The notes beneath the pieces were generated by a model that was not told the DNA's origin, ran no database searches, and saw nothing but the letters and a program-made list of their open reading frames with translations. The position numbers were made by a program, and so were the translations under genes. Below are positions 4,766-5,515 of a stretch of DNA of 5,515 nucleotides, piece after piece. The stretch lies in NCBI GenBank assembly GCA_028293005.1, contig JAQGLH010000274.1, positions 1 to 5,515 of the forward strand. Reading direction: 5' to 3'. Each line of letters opens with the position of its first letter. Within the stretch, counting starts at the first letter, position 1. This stretch comes from Alphaproteobacteria bacterium. Its GTDB lineage: Bacteria; Pseudomonadota; Alphaproteobacteria; Sphingomonadales; Sphingomonadaceae.

Positions 4766-5515
4766 TGCGGCGCGGCTTTGGGCGCTTTTCTTGAGCCGAT
4801 AGTCGAGCTGAGGCCGGGTGATTCCGAGCAGCCGTGCCCCTTCGGAGACATTGCCGCCGGCCTTGCGCACCGCGGCGTGAAGCAATTCTTCCTCGAGATC
4901 GTCGAGCGAGAGCTCGGCGCCGATCAGCCGGTCGAGCGCGAGCTCCGCAGCGCTGCCCCCGACCTGCATGTCCGCGGCCGCGCCCGCCGGCTCCGCCTGG
5001 TAGACGTTGAGCCGGCCGTCGCCCGACATTTCGAGCATGTCGCTGTCCAGCCGCTCGCCCGAGGTGAACAGGTGGAAGACGTCGATCGGCTCGGCGTCGG
5101 GCACGAGGATCACGCCGCGCTCGATCACATTCTCGAGCTCGCGGACGTTGCCGCGCCATTCGTAAGAGAAGAGCGCGTGGATCGCGCGCTGCGTAAAGCC
5201 CGAGACGCTCTTGGAGTGGCGCTCGCAGAATTGCTTGAGGAAATAATCCATCAGCAGCGGGATGTCGGCGCGGCGCTCGCGCAACGGCGGAATCCGGATC
5301 GGAAAGACGTTGAGCCGGTAGAACAGATCCTCGCGGAACAGGCCACGACGGACGCAATCCCTGAGATCCTCGTTGGTAGCGGCGACGACCCTCACGTCGA
5401 CGGACCGTGTCTTGCCATCGCCGACGCGCTCGATCTCGCGTTCCTGCAGCGCGCGCAGCAATTTGCCTTGCGCGGGAAGCGTCAGAGTACCGATCTCGTC
5501 GAGGAACAAGGTGCC
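4757..5515 (-). CDS. Sigma-54-dependent transcriptional activator, C-terminal part (runs off the right edge)
   Basis: These 252 residues are the second half of an NtrC-family enhancer-binding protein, which uses ATP hydrolysis to open sigma-54 promoters. The fragment opens at Walker B (GTLFLDEIG, 1-9). It continues with [11 protein letters not shown] (41-51, sensor I), [29 protein letters not shown] (58-86, arginine finger region) and [16 protein letters not shown] (119-134, sensor II; Arg replaces the usual Pro). A linker follows, then a Fis-type helix-turn-helix, [24 protein letters not shown] (220-243). The [11 protein letters not shown] recognition helix is closer to XylR/DmpR-type aromatic-responsive activators than to NtrC, but this is a resemblance from memory. 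Walker A, the GAFTGA loop and the sensory domain lie outside, so the signal cannot be told. The gene is convergent with the oxygenase gene, 69 bp apart, and may activate it. Family certain; target inferred. Confidence 0.95.
   Translation of the reverse strand, partial: GTLFLDEIGTLTLPAQGKLLRALQEREIERVGDGKTRSVDVRVVAATNEDLRDCVRRGLFREDLFYRLNVFPIRIPPLRERRADIPLLMDYFLKQFCERHSKSVSGFTQRAIHALFSYEWRGNVRELENVIERGVILVPDAEPIDVFHLFTSGERLDSDMLEMSGDGRLNVYQAEPAGAAADMQVGGSAAELALDRLIGAELSLDDLEEELLHAAVRKAGGNVSEGARLLGITRPQLDYRLKKSAQSRAARG

Noticed and set aside
1..5515. CRISPR arrays, tRNA/rRNA genes, insertion sequences
   Set aside because: No regular spaced repeats, cloverleaf-like sequence, transposase motifs or terminal inverted repeats were seen on either strand.

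Overview
The window is a GC-rich aromatic-degradation region of a proteobacterium. The genes are closely packed and the long antisense reading frames are typical of high GC. A 24-bp dispersed repeat at 3342-3365 resembles a family I know mainly from sphingomonads and also from some Burkholderiales. I lean towards a sphingomonad, but this is tentative.

Left part, minus strand (1-1911). The N-terminal 326 residues of BoxC, the benzoyl-CoA-dihydrodiol (2,3-epoxybenzoyl-CoA) lyase of the aerobic hybrid benzoyl-CoA pathway, run off the left edge. Upstream of it, in the same direction, lies boxR, an XRE helix-turn-helix protein fused to a shikimate-kinase-like domain. This is the classic benzoyl-CoA-responsive repressor of box genes.

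Middle part, plus strand (1979-4687). Reading divergently from boxR are a short MioC-like flavodoxin, a PaaG-like enoyl-CoA hydratase/isomerase 6 bp behind it, and, after a 249-bp gap, the alpha subunit of a Rieske non-haem iron oxygenase. No Rieske beta subunit, ferredoxin or reductase is seen. The flavodoxin is therefore a possible electron carrier for the Rieske enzyme or for BoxAB, but this is inference.

Right part, minus strand (4757-5515). This is the C-terminal 252 residues of a sigma-54-dependent activator (AAA+ domain and Fis-type helix-turn-helix), convergent with the oxygenase gene. Its sensory domain lies outside the window.

Regulation. A 14-bp motif with core CTATA occurs twice in the boxC-boxR gap and twice in the boxR-flavodoxin gap. 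It resembles the TGCA-N6-TGCA arrangement known for BzdR/BoxR-type repressors. BoxR therefore probably controls boxC, itself and the divergent flavodoxin-PaaG pair. The gap before the oxygenase holds a perfect TTGCATGCAA palindrome, a weak GG-N10-GC (-24/-12) element, a leader hairpin and CCAAT/ATTGG repeats, which would suit control by the neighbouring sigma-54 activator.

Working idea: the flavodoxin, PaaG-like enzyme and Rieske oxygenase form an accessory module attached to the box pathway. It could supply electrons, handle an epoxide or its isomer, and hydroxylate an aromatic or alicyclic acid. The substrate cannot be read from the sequence.
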